Assembly: GCA_021234155.1 (NCBI GenBank)
Contig: JAJEKV010000041.1
Location: forward strand, 6,381,249-6,445,248
Reading direction: 5' to 3'
Source: Isoetes taiwanensis
Lineage: Eukaryota > Streptophyta > Lycopodiopsida > Isoetales > Isoetaceae
Length of the DNA stretch: 64,000 nucleotides
The position numbers and the translations under genes are program-made. Shown here one piece after another: positions 44,090-54,559 of this stretch. Below the pieces are notes generated by a model. The model saw only the letters and a list, made by a program, of their open reading frames with translations. It ran no database searches and had not been told where the DNA came from. Every line of letters starts with the position of its first letter. Position 1 is the stretch's first letter.

Positions 44090-45256
44090 CACTCCGCCGA
44101 ACCACTCCTCTTCGCAATATTCGAGGAAGATGGTTCAAGAGAGTGGCTCGCATGTGCTAGAGGCACTTGGGACTAAAAACAGAGAACGTAAAGTGCAGTA
44201 GTTGTAGAGAATGCAAGCCTTGGCTGTAAGGGATTCTCGACAGGAGAATTGGCTGTAAGGGATTCTCGACTTGCGAGTCGAGAATGCTTGGCTTCCTGTC
44301 TACATTCTCGACTCGCAAGTCGAGAATGCAGACAGCAAGCTCTGTGGTTTCCCTGTGGTTAGTTGTAGAGGCCTCCACCCAGTCCGAGCCCCTCCCCTTC
44401 GCGATATTCGTCGAAGATGGTTCGAAGGAGAGTGGCTCTGACTGGGTAGAGGCCACTGCGACCACACACAGGAGATTTGGCTGGCTAGAGGATTCTCGAC
44501 TAGCGAAGTCGAGAATGCGACCGCTGGTTTCAGATTTGATTTTCGACTCCGCAAGTCGAGAATGCCTTAGCCATCGAGAACTCCGGATGGTACACATGGA
44601 GTGCCGGTTGGGTAAGGCATTCCCGACTCGCGAGCCGAGAATGCATACAGCAAGCTCTGTGGTTTCCCTGTGGTTAGTTGTAGAGGCCTCCACCCAATCA
44701 GAGCCCATCCCCTTCGCAAAATTCGACGAAGATGGTTCGAAGGAGACAGTCTTTGATTGGGTAGAGGCCACTGCGACCACAATACGTGAGAATTGGGTTG
44801 TTAAGAGTTGGCTCAGCAGACAAATAAAACCACTTCCCTTCGCAATGTCCGAGGAAGATAGAAGGAGAGTGGTTAAGACTGTCTGCAGGCCAGCTCTAGA
44901 GTGCACTAGAGCCTGCGTTTTCTCGACTCACGAGTCGAGAAAGTTGGTTAGTCGCCGAGGCCTCCACCCAGTCGGAGCCAGTCCTCTTCGCAATATTCGG
45001 CGAGCATGGTTCAAGGAGAGTGACTCGACCGGGTGGAGGCACTCCGCGACCGCACAAAGGGCCATTGATTGTAGAGGACATTCTCGACTCACGAAGTCGA
45101 GAAGGTCTGCAGCAGCTTAAAAAGAATGTGAAGACATTGGGTAGCCGTGGTGTAATTCCGAATCGCGAGTCGAGAATCCCAACCGCCAAGAGTCCGTGAG
45201 TGTACACTCTTCTCGCCAAGAAGTCGAGAAGTTCTCACTCGCGAAGTCGAGAAGAA
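44090..45256. repeat. Compound tandem hairpin repeats with interspersed CpG palindromes
   Basis: Units of roughly 280-330 bp hold an inverted repeat with arms AGGCCTCCACCCAGTC and GACTGGGTAGAGGCC around TTCG...CGAAG. Copies lie near 44,367-44,455, 44,682-44,768 and 44,958-45,036, with a partial near 44,086. Palindrome copies lie between them, near 44,263, 44,305, 44,493, 44,539, 44,620, 44,920, 45,082, 45,155 and 45,235. Long open frames on both strands here are by-products of this symmetry. Confidence 0.8.
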
Positions 45257-45660
45257 GGCCTCGCATTTCCCGACCGCTGGCAACTGGGTATTCTCAACTT
45301 CGCCACTCCTCGCATGTCTCCCCGCAGCGGAGGATATGCCGTGAGTTAGAAATGCGATTCCGTGAAGCAATTCCTATTCTTAGTTCTTACTGGGAGAAAA
45401 ACATTCCTAGTTATGTTCTGTTATGAAACATTCTTAGACAGTTTAGCTATATCTTTTGTGAATCTCTTCTGTTAATGCTCTGCAATATCTTACTTCCTAA
45501 AACCTGTCTCTGATGAGTGACATCTCGGTTGCTTGCTACTACTCTAACCACTATTCTCACTTTTGCCTGTACAATGTATTCAATTCAACCACAAGCAAGA
45601 AAAAGATAACAAAAACAGAAAACAATACAAAAGGAAAACAGATAACAGAGAGATTAGTGA

Positions 45661-45736
45661 GATTAATGAGAAAACAGAGAACAGTGGAGACAAATGAGAT
45701 TAATGAGAAAACAGAGAACAGTACAGAGAAATGAGA
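45661..45736. repeat. 38-bp tandem repeat (two units)
   Basis: ATTAATGAGAAAACAGAGAA with flanking bases is repeated twice in a purine-rich stretch. Confidence 0.7.
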
Positions 45737-45768
45737 TTAAAAAAGGGTATGATATTACAAAAACATAC

Positions 45769-45812
45769 CTGGATTTGCTGGATGAGGAGGAGGCTTCCGT
45801 GTTCGATTCCAT
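45769..45812 (-). CDS. Possible first exon of a minus-strand gene
   Basis: ATG at 45,812 gives MESNTEASSSSSKS, followed by a good donor (CCAG|GTATGTTTTT). It could be an alternative start of the cargo gene or a separate gene whose intron spans the hairpin region. No partner exon is proven. Confidence 0.3.
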
Positions 45813-46337
45813 GTGGGTATAGTCGTTCAGCGTGAATAAGGATTTGTCGGGCTCAGAATTGTATCGTGGATTAATAAGAGCCTCTAACAAATGTAATAAG
45901 TAAAAATGCAAGAAAGGACTTACGTAAAAACTAAAAAGCAAAGACTAAAAAGGGCCTCACTTTCTTCTCGAGGCAAGAACGCCGCCCGCCGAACACTCAA
46001 TCTGCAAGGCGAGAACTTCTGGGCTACTGAAGCGCCCCGATCCGGCGACCAAGCTACCGGCCATAAGATGGCCTTGAATGGTTTCGGTTCGATCGATCGC
46101 CGATCGAAAAAGCGGGCGCTTAAGGAAAATACAGAGCTCAAGAGTGATCGAGAAAAACAGGGAGGAAGAATGGTTTGGGGAGAGGAAGAGGGTGCAAGCA
46201 CTGGGCCGCACCCTCAAACCTCGTAAAAGTGCAATAATAAACTTCACACGCAGGCCATGCCCTCCATGACGTGGCAAAGCGGAGTTAGACATGGCCACGC
46301 TTTCAGCCTCGAGAGGAGGCACACGGGGCATGACAAG
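45813..46337. other. Region between cargo and transposase genes
   Basis: A plus-strand frame (45,906-46,226, 106 residues, basic) and an overlapping minus-strand frame are both open. I cannot choose between them. It is GC-rich and may hold a divergent promoter. Confidence 0.3.
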
Positions 46338-46600
46338 ATATGAAAGGTTAGGTTATATGTTTATATATGTTACCTTATATATTTAATATGGTTTCAATGG
46401 TTGAATAGTTTCAATGGTTATATATGGTTACAATGTTTACATATGGTTTAGAATGAGTATGGTTGTATGGTTTAATATGGTTATATGATTTTAGTTAATA
46501 TGGTTGTATGATTTAATATGGTTATATTTAATATGTTTGTATGGTTTTATATGGTTCACATGGTCATATTTGTGGTGTTTGGGGCTATATGGTTTTAATG
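46338..46600. repeat. AT-rich TATGGTT-type degenerate repeat
   Basis: Irregular repeats of ATATGGTT/GTATGGTT over about 260 bp, without a gene. Confidence 0.7.
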
Positions 46601-49520
46601 TGAGCTTTTTCATTCGTGGAGCATGTGAGATGAGTAAAATGGAGCCAAGGAAGTCCAAAGCAGAGGCCATTGCCCTAGGCTCCAATGGAGGAAGAAGGGT
46701 TGCCTTTTTGTTGCACCCTTGCAAACTGCATCGGTATTTGCAGAGGGCATAATAACCGCAGCTTGATCCATTTGATAGTGTGAATGATGAGAGGTCGGAG
46801 ATGAACATCTTGGAGTTGGCATTGTGAAGCTTCTTATCGGGTTGATACAATCATGTCCCGTGGAAGCTCTAGTGATTGCATTGTGTGCTCGTGGCTGCCG
46901 AGTCCCAAGCTCACTTGAGATGGCCAATTAGATATATTACACACAAGAATGGTGATACTCTAGAATGCCCCATCTGAACTACACACCCCAAGGCCCACCC
47001 AAGGCCATGTGGAAGATTTGGTGGTCGATGAGCATCCTTTGATCACAAGGAAGAGACGCTTATGTCTTTCATAGAAGGCAGCCAAGGGTGCCCAAGAGGC
47101 CTAGAAGTGACAAATAGTATGGCACCAACCAGAGAAAACCCGAGGCAATTAGGGGACAAGAGTGTTGCAACCTAGATTGCACAAAGGCAAGACAATGTGG
47201 ATGACCTCGCAAGATAAGGTCCCAATACATTGATAGCTTCAAAAAGATAGGATTAATTTCATTTACTCCCTGTGTAGGAATTCCAAATATGATGAAAACA
47301 CAGATCGGCTACTATATCAATTGAGGGGCATGAAGGTATGTATGAGAGCATTGAGATGGATTCTTGGGGTGAGCAAGTCTTCATTTTACGATAATCGAGC
47401 AAAGTTAGAAAAGGGCACGCTTTGTTCCAACATGGTAATGCACTCACTTTGAAACCTAGAGCAAATACTCTCAAGGCCATTGCAGCCTCTTCGAGAGCTT
47501 TGTGAGATACATGTCTCAATCTATGCCCCACAAGTCGAAGGTGAACGAAAGCACGGTGTGCGAAAGTGGTGCAAAGAGTGTTGCCACAACACTATATCCA
47601 AAAGGAGTGCCTTAAGGAGGTCAACTCCATCCCGAAACTACCGAGGTAGGCCTCTTTCTCAATCACATTTCAGCAAGTTATGGAGCACTCACTTCTCGAC
47701 GTGAGTGTCCTACAACACATGCCATTCTCAAAGTGCAACACTTGCATTCAACTCAAGGATACACTTGCATCAACTGCAATAGAGAAAGAAAGAATGGCAA
47801 TTAGGGAGCAATTTGCAGATCACCAAAGGGACCAAATATCATGTAGACAGTTGTATTGGCAAAGGGAGAACATTTTCCTCGAGATGCAGCCAGACAAATT
47901 TTGTGTATAATTCATGATAAGATGGACCAACACAAGACTTTCTTGCCAAAGCTAGATCCTTTACCCAAGCGTTGTCAAAACGCTTTTCGGGATGAAAGTA
48001 AGTCCAAGGGTGTATTAACACATGGTCATGGAACCGAACATATGGTCATTTTGTGCTTGATCTATGGAGAGATGATCCAAACTTCCACGTGAGCTCTATT
48101 TTCAAGTGCCCGAGAACACTAGAGAAAGGATCGATAGAAGGGAGGAGGTATTCCCCTTCAAAGACCCATTTTGAGGCTTTGATGGATGATCAACCGCTTT
48201 GTTACCAAAGGCGTAAAAAAAGCTCACATCCAAGGTGTCCGTGAATCAAGGAGGACTTGGGATGATTTCCCCTTACTTGAGAAATCACCGCCTCGAGGAG
48301 CTATGTGTTCGGGCTTGGACAACCGTTGGAAAGAAAACAAGAATAGATGGATGTTTGGGGCTATGTCATACTTGACAGCCAAAGGGGGGAGTATTCAAAG
48401 TTGTGAAAGTGGGATTCATGATGGTTGGGCATACGCATGATGATATAGATGGATTCTTTGGAACTTTCTCCACCAAGCTCAAGAGAGAAAAATGTGACCA
48501 CTCTCCCCGAACTAATGGATGTGTTTGAGAGTCGCATTGACCCCAACCCAATGGCTTTCTTGATGGATGAGGTTGCGATTGGAAATCATTTGTAGAAGGA
48601 TACTTGCTAGATGGTAAGGACCAGTTGACAGACACACAAAGCCACTTCAGTTCAAGTTTTGGGTTAGGGATGGAATACCAATCATGCAATATAAGTGGAG
48701 ACCAGGTGACAAGTTGTGGATGCCCTGCATAAGGTATCGAAGTTGTGGCAAAGGGGTGTCACCGGTGAAGTTCTCATTCCTAAAGGGCAGCCAAAACCAA
48801 TACCTCCCTTCAAGACAGTCAAAGACTCTAGCCAACCGGGTGAAGGGCATCAAGGATTACATAACGACCGATGATGTTCAAATGGAAAGCACACCTCCAC
48901 TCTTAAGAAAAATCAAATGGACTCCCTAATCAAGTACCGGGAGAAAGTTGTGACATGCTTAGAAACCGAATGCCATGTGGGAGGGAGCTAGAGACGGGTT
49001 CTTGCCGAGTCAAGATGGGAGGGTTCTCAAGGTGCAAGCACGCCTAAGAATGCTCACTTGGGTCCCAACAAGGTTCCAAGTGGTTTGTGGGAAGTAAGGC
49101 CTCAAAGCCGAAGTGGTTTGATCTTCCCGAGTGGGATCCCTTTGAGGACATCAAGGAAGGATACTTTGTGCTAGTAAGGCCTCGATGATGAGGACTGTCC
49201 AATATGGTTAGGGGTGGCACTCTCCTCGATGTAACCACCACTATGCCTGATGGAGAGGAGTTGCGCCCCCGGATTCCAAATTCAATATTGGGAGCCCATT
49301 GGGAGACACAAGAAGGGCAACTTGAAGGAGCAATACACCGATCACGAGAAGAAGTGGAGGGCAATTATGCTGACCCTCAAAGGAGGGAATTGGTGGAGTG
49401 TGTGGTATGGTCATATCCAAGTTCTCACGTTGCAAAGGACAACACACACAAGATCCCAAGAAGGGAGATGGACAAGGCCATGAGCAACCTCCATGCTATA
49501 TCATTGTATGAGGGCACATA
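46601..49520 (+). pseudogene. Transposase of DUF7869/Sola-like type (frameshifted)
   Basis: Plus-strand frames form one decayed protein. Around 47,700 it reads FSKCNTCIQLKDTLASTAIE. The first acidic motif, DKMDQHKTFLPKL, is at about 47,918. After a variable stretch comes LDNRWKENKNRWMF (about 48,316-48,357), then MVGHTHDDIDGFFGTF (about 48,420-48,465). The series D..DQxK, DNxxKENKN and GHTHxDID is how I recognise DUF7869-type proteins, which I take to be DDE/D transposases. Later the sequence gives QYKWRPGDKLWMP. A C-terminal segment has SKWFDLPEWDP-like and GYFVLVRP...WLGVAL motifs, resembling a small chromatin-reader barrel. The N-terminus is unclear. At least eight shifts or stops are present, so it is not functional as read. 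Confidence 0.6.
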
Positions 49521-49691
49521 ATATTGAGAAGTTTGAAAACTATCTCAACTAGTGGTTTGTAAAATTTATGAGGAAAACAAGTAACCCAATTCTATGTGTG
49601 TCATGTGTAATTCTATTCAAGCAATCAATTCAGAAATTTCTTTTATGGTGTGTGAGTCCCATTTTCAGTCGAGTCCCAAAATTCAAGATTT

Positions 49692-49716
49692 GTCCCACTT
49701 TAATTAAATACGACTT
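49692..49716 (-). repeat. Right terminal inverted repeat of the 16.1-kb transposon
   Basis: Exact inverted match of the left arm. The 40 bp inside it (GAGTCCCATTTTCAGTCGAG and on) are shared with the right end of the nested copy. Confidence 0.92.
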
Positions 49717-51185
49717 AGATTTAATTAAATCCAAAAAGGATGGAGGACTAGGATGCAAGGACATACCACCTAAAACCCAAGCTCTTGCAAAAGAAAGATG
49801 ATCCTCGGAGGGCAATACATAGCCAAAGCTATCCTCGCCACTTCAATTAGTGAAATTTTGGGTACAAGAATCATTACTAAAGTAAGGGCCATACTTCAAA
49901 GATCAATTAATGTGACTCGGCTTTTCAATTTACACCATGCCCGTAAAACATCAATATCCTTAAGAGAATGTTGGTGCCTTGGAATACGCCGCTTATGCTA
50001 CGCGATTCCCAATATAGATGCCAAAAAGTGTGACCTGAATTTTTCTGGCACCCTGATCTTGCAACAATCAATGTGGAAGGTTTGGCTTTGAAACACCCCC
50101 AGAAATACATGCAATGGCATAAAAATGGTATTAGGAAAATTGAGGATCTAAGAATTCAGGACAGATGGATGACCTGGGAGGAAGTTGCAGGTAAAACAAA
50201 AGGATCAGACCTCGATCAGGAGATATACAACTTGGTTATGAACAGAATTGGAGAATATGAGGAATTAAGCAATAGTTCTAGTATATGGCAATTAAACAAT
50301 AAGGAGTTATATTCAGTCAAGGAAATATACAAGGCTCTCATACAAAAGAAACCTTCTAGAGCAGGTAGTTTGTGGCAATGTGAAGAGGAAAAGTTGGCAG
50401 GAATATGTGCAAAAGGATGGACAAGTTATACTGCCAACAAAATTAAAACCTTTAGATGGATTGCTATACACCAAAGTTTGCCAACAAACCATAAAAGATC
50501 CAAATATGATAGGACAGTCTCCAGCCAATGCCCTCAGTGTGGAGAAGTAGAAACCTCTAATCATGTGTTTACATGTCCATGGTTGATAGAGTTCTAGAGC
50601 TGGTCATCCCAGATCAACAAAGGAGCTCCAACTGATCTAAACCTGTTAAGTTTTTGGGAAGCAAGAAGCAAAATTGAAAACACAAAAAGAACTTTGAGCT
50701 ATTGGGTAATCTGGCTACACAGAAATAGAGTGGTCATAAACAAACAGACCCCTTCTATTATATGGCTGAAGCAGGCATTCATTGAAATCATACAAATTAC
50801 TGCAGTAGCTCACAGAATGTTAAAAGGGAAGAAATATGATCCAGCCTGGAATAGCTTTGGGAAATTCTATGGCTTGCATGATTTTTATTTAACTAATTTA
50901 ACAATCTCTGATGATGTTCTATACAGATGCACAGACCCGAGACTCAATAGAGTTGGAAGTATGGATCGAGCAAGGGGAGTAGCAGGAAATTCAGATGATG
51001 AAGAGTCCCAATTGTCCAAGATAGAACTTGAGGAGACACTTATTCAACTTAAACAGGAGGTAATACATGCCAAGGCAATCAAGAAAGAAGTGAGGTATGG
51101 AGATTCAATAGCCTTAAGCCATTTTTCACAAATCTTTATCATAAATGGCAGCAGAAAAGAGAAGCACATGTACTGCTCCTTCTAG
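49717..51185 (+). pseudogene. LINE ORF2 C-terminal part with zinc knuckle
   Basis: It resumes at the AGAT duplication with DLIKSKKDGGLGCKDI. A later frame (50,073-50,597) holds WTSYTANKIKTFRWIAIHQS and the zinc-binding CPQCGEVETSNHVFTCPW, the zf-RVT domain of plant LINEs. The last frame (50,694-51,185) includes a coiled-coil-like acidic stretch (SQLSKIELEETLIQLKQEVI). It ends about 320 bp before the poly(A) tail. Confidence 0.8.
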
Positions 51186-51504
51186 AATTTACTAATTTTC
51201 AGACAGCAGTACTGGATAATCTCCTCACGATATTTGGGAACAGGACAATAGCAGACTTCACAATACAGGATCTTTTGGATGAAGTAAGATGTGGTTACAG
51301 GGATTTGTGCAGCCTTTATTATCTATAACCTTTTGGGACTTATATAAACAGTATATTAATCTTGTTGTTTTAATTTGGTTCATGGATCCATTTTATAAGG
51401 ACCATGCCTTCTGGATTATAAGCTTAGGCTTTTTGGGTATGTCTTTTAGGATATACCATGCGATGTATCTTTTTTAGATGCAATATAGAACAAACCTTGC
51501 CCTC

Positions 51505-51528
51505 AAAAAAAAAAAAAAAAAAAAAAAA
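51505..51528 (+). other. LINE poly(A) tail
   Basis: 24 consecutive A, followed by CCTTCAAAATTTG. In other copies of the flanking repeat the same point reads AACAAAAAAAACCTTC, so the LINE ended at an A-rich target. Confidence 0.8.
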
Positions 51529-51802
51529 CCTTCAAAATTTGTTTACGACAAACTTTCTACCATACAATGGACTTTTTCAAAGACCATATCAGGTACAATA
51601 TGCAGCCTTAGGTTATTGCAGGTGCACAATACCCTAAGCCTTAATCTGGTTACAAAAGATAATTATGAATACTGTAAACATTTTCTTCTTTTATGAATTC
51701 AAAATTCCTTTTCAACAACTGTGCATAAACATATGCCATTGGTTCTAACCTCAGAATTCAGAACCATAATTATTAGACTACACACTTATCTTGACGTTAA
51801 AA

Positions 51803-51829
51803 TCTCTTCTTCTTCTTCTTCTTCTTCTT

Positions 51830-51859
<30 letters not shown>
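51803..51859. repeat. (TTC)n microsatellite
   Basis: About 18 TTC units inserted between CTTATCTT and AAAATCAG. The same junction is continuous in copies 2 and 5, so the expansion is private to copy 1. Confidence 0.95.
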
Positions 51860-51860
<1 letters not shown>

Positions 51861-52066
51861 AAATCAGTTGCATGCTTAAATAAAATGAGTTCAGTATACA
51901 TCCTGTCCATGATTTCCTTAAGAAATGAGTTTTGTACTTGAAAACTTGTTCAGCTTCCCCAATTGCTCTTGAGAAATGTGGAAAACAAATCAAAGAGTAG
52001 GAAAATCCGTTACCTGCAACGAAACCAGATGCATGTTAGCCTTAATCAGGGTAACTACAAGAGCCG

Positions 52067-52270
52067 TCACAGGTAAGCAATGAGTTTCCTAGGCTTTTCG
52101 CCCTTTACATTGATTGTTAACACAATACAGAATAGAAGGAAAGTAAAATATGCACAAACCATTGTGCACAATATGCAGTATGTTGCCAACCTGCCATTCA
52201 TAGTATAGTGCTTAACTGAACCACCAAAGCCTTCATGGCAAAAATGAGCAAAAACATATGAACATCCCAT
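52067..52270 (-). pseudogene. Conserved 67-residue frame, possible gene exon (copies at 56439 and 61312)
   Basis: The minus-strand frame FAHFCHEGFGGSVKHYTMNG is kept in three repeat copies. HEGFGGS resembles the HxGxGGS box of beta-lactamase-like serine hydrolases, which would make this an exon ending near TGGCAG|GTTGG. The evidence is one motif only. Conservation may merely reflect recent duplication. Confidence 0.25.
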
Positions 52271-52591
52271 TTACAATAGGCCATCCTATTTCCTAGCTAT
52301 ATTATTATTAACATCTAGTCTGCAACCAGCATAACAGTCCAAGTCTAAACTGCCTTTAATCTTTGCATCATGCTTCTGAGCATTTTGAAGTAAATTTGTG
52401 ACCACAATCTTGCACTGCAAGCCTATTCAGCACAGGAAAAACCTAATTATCAAAGATACTGAGGCAGTGCATATATATTTCAACCTAATTTGAATCACAG
52501 ATATTCTGCTCCAGTGCAGTACTCCAATCATTATGATATCCTTAACTTTCTTTTTCGGAACCATGGGACTCTATTCTATTCCACAAAGGGT

Positions 52592-53039
52592 AACCAACAC
52601 ATAACTACCATTGACATTAATTAACACAACCATTGGGTCCAACACATTTAAATTAAAATCCCCCTTAAACCCCCTTTGGTTTGGGTGCATATTCACACGG
52701 GGGGTGACTCCGGGCAACGAGAGCTGTTGGATAGGCATATTCATCCCTTATTCCTTAATCTACACCGTACGTAAAGTTCCTCGTTTGTGGGGTATTCAAG
52801 TACAAAATTTGCTATACTGTATAACAAGATTCAGAAAAATACTATAAGATTTCAAGCTTTAATACTATATGGTGTTGATTTCAAACGCGTGCAAAATACA
52901 ATTATGAGGGCTCTCGCCCCTACGTCACCCCCGTGTGAATATGCACCCAAACCAAAGGGGGTTTAAGGGGATTTTAATTTAAAATGTGTTGGACCCAATG
53001 GTTGTGTTAATTAATGTCAATGGTAGTTATGTGTTGGTT
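52592..53039. mobile_element. Foldback MITE with about 118-bp inverted arms
   Basis: The left arm (52,592-52,710) and right arm (about 52,915-53,039) are near-perfect inverted copies starting AACCAACACATAACTACC. The centre is about 200 bp and AT-rich. The right terminal words (ATGTCAATGGTNGTTATGTG) are repeated once more just outside, at 53,043-53,070. I could not define a target duplication. Confidence 0.8.
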
Positions 53040-53138
53040 GTTGATGTCAATGGTTGTTATGTGTTGGTCGTTATATGTTGGGGGATTTAATTTTTATATG
53101 TTGGATGTTAATGGTTTGTGTTGCAAAAAAAAAATTTT

Positions 53139-53153
53139 GGCCCCTTCGGGGCC
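53139..53153. other. Short GC hairpin GGCCCC-TTC-GGGGCC
   Basis: A perfect 6-bp GC stem with a 3-base loop follows an A/T run (AAAAAAAAAATTTT). It may be the end of an unrecognised small element. Confidence 0.5.
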
Positions 53154-53823
53154 TTAGGGACGTCACCCCCTCCCCCCCGGTGTGACAAAAATTTTAGAAT
53201 TCAAACCAGAAAAAAACTAGAATTCATTTGAGGCTTTCATCACAATTGCATCAGAGCTTTTGAATTTCATCACAATAAAACAAATAGAACATAAGTAAAA
53301 GTTACCATAAAGATAGAGCAGATTGATCCCATTATTCTGAAAGTCATAAAGTTTGCAACACCCATACACAAACATTTTTCAACTGGAATTTAACAGCAGC
53401 GTTTGGCCTCCATGGATTCTTGTGGTGAGAAACCAAAGTGGGGAACTTTTTTGCTTGTTAGCACAAGGATCTAGAAGCCTTGGAATTTGCTTAATAACTG
53501 CCTCAAAATCTAAAAGTGCATGGTAATTGTTTGCAAGCTTCATTCGGAATGAGCCATAAAACAATATCCAATAGCGCAATCCTGTATTAATCAGCTGGTA
53601 GGATGTGAAAACCTACCAAACCCGGCCGAAAAATTGCTGTTTTAGCATAGATAACTTAACCAAACATATCCATATCATACACTATCAAAAAGATCTCGGA
53701 GAGAGCTTTCCAACGCAATAAACATCATCTGAAACAGAGCTCTGGATCAAAAGTTATAATAAGAAATGTGTTGCCGGCGGGGAAACTGCACTACATGCGC
53801 CCTTCAAGCCCTTCATGTGCCCA

Positions 53824-54005
53824 TTATGCACCACACACACAAAAAGAGGGCTTTTGTTGTGAGCCATTGGTTGTTGACCATTATGCACCACACGCACAAA
53901 AAAGGGACTTTTGTTGTGAGCCATTGGTTGTTGACCATTATGCACCACACGCACAAAAAAAGGGCTTTTGTTGTGAGCCATTGGTTGTTGACCATTGGTT
54001 GTTGG
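53824..54005. repeat. 57-58-bp minisatellite, three units plus a partial
   Basis: Units read ATGCACCACACGCACAAAAA, then GGGCTTTTGTTGTGAGCCAT, then TGGTTGTTGACCATT. The partial last unit ends GACCATTGGTTGTTGG. Frames on both strands are open because of the repeat. Confidence 0.9.
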
Positions 54006-54340
54006 TTTTGTACGCATTAGTACATCCATTTGAATACATCACTAAATCATAGGAAAACCTTAGTGAAAAGCGTACAAAAACACAAAGAAAACCCCCTGTT
54101 ATTATGCTACATATTCATTCAGAAAGTTAAATGAGCAGATGCTTCCAACAACTGAGTAGATCTACACATCTGCTCTATAGATCTACAAGATTTAGCAATA
54201 TTTAAGATAGAAAAAGCAAATGCCTAAATCTGTGTTTTAGAAAAAACTCCAAGATTCAATACTGTTAGGATCTATTCTATAACACCGAAGTGTCAATTAA
54301 TCATTAATTATTAGAAGCCTCGATCACTATGAGTCAAGAA

Positions 54341-54559
54341 TTATAAGCTAGATAAAGATTTCAAACATCCAAACCTGATGAACTCGAGTTTGCATGCCCA
54401 TGCCTTGTGTAACTGCACATGCATTATTGCCAAGAGGTGTGCCTTTGAGGTCCGCTCCCCTTCTTTATTTGCTTTCATATATCTAGACTTATGAACTTTC
54501 CCCACTGCAACATAAGTTGGATCTGCAGCTTGCACATTATTATCCCCAGAATTTACCAC
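54341..54559 (-). pseudogene. Conserved 72-residue frame, possible exon (copies at 57217 and 62092)
   Basis: The minus-strand frame VNSGDNNVQAADPTYVAVGK is shared by three repeat copies with few changes. Another frame in the same piece (LKGTPLGNNACAVTQGMGMQ then TRVHQ) ends at a good donor (CATCAG|GTTTGG). I do not recognise a family. Confidence 0.2.

Larger units (their letters stand above)
33620..49716 (+). mobile_element. 16.1-kb DNA transposon (Sola-like) with transposase and FCP1-type cargo gene
   Basis: The ends are perfect 25-bp terminal inverted repeats starting AAGTCGTATTTAATTAAAGT. They are flanked by the 4-bp duplication AGAT (33616-33619 and 49717-49720). A decayed transposase gene lies on the plus strand near the right end, and a multi-exon cargo gene on the minus strand. 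A 4-bp target duplication with this type of transposase fits the Sola superfamily best among plant DNA transposons, but that assignment is inference. A second member of the family is nested inside at 37,231-41,410. Confidence 0.88.
29221..51528 (+). mobile_element. L1-type LINE, split by a 16.1-kb DNA transposon
   Basis: On the plus strand the order is ORF1 with a CCHC knuckle, an apurinic endonuclease, a reverse transcriptase with YADD, a C-terminal zinc knuckle (CPQCGEVETSNHVFTC) and a 24-base poly(A) tail at 51505-51528. The 5' end is uncertain; I place it in the C/T-rich leader near 29,220. A DNA transposon (33,620-49,716) splits ORF2. Excluding that insert and one AGAT copy gives WIDLIKSKKDGGLGCKDI in frame. 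Several stops and shifts make the LINE inactive. Confidence 0.9.

Noticed and set aside
44157-45120. Long open frames on both strands (249 and 278 residues)
   Set aside because: They arise from tandem inverted repeats and palindromes, which keep both strands open. Repeated peptides and no domain.
53766-54052. Three overlapping small ORFs with repeated peptides
   Set aside because: They are translations of the 57-bp minisatellite on both strands.
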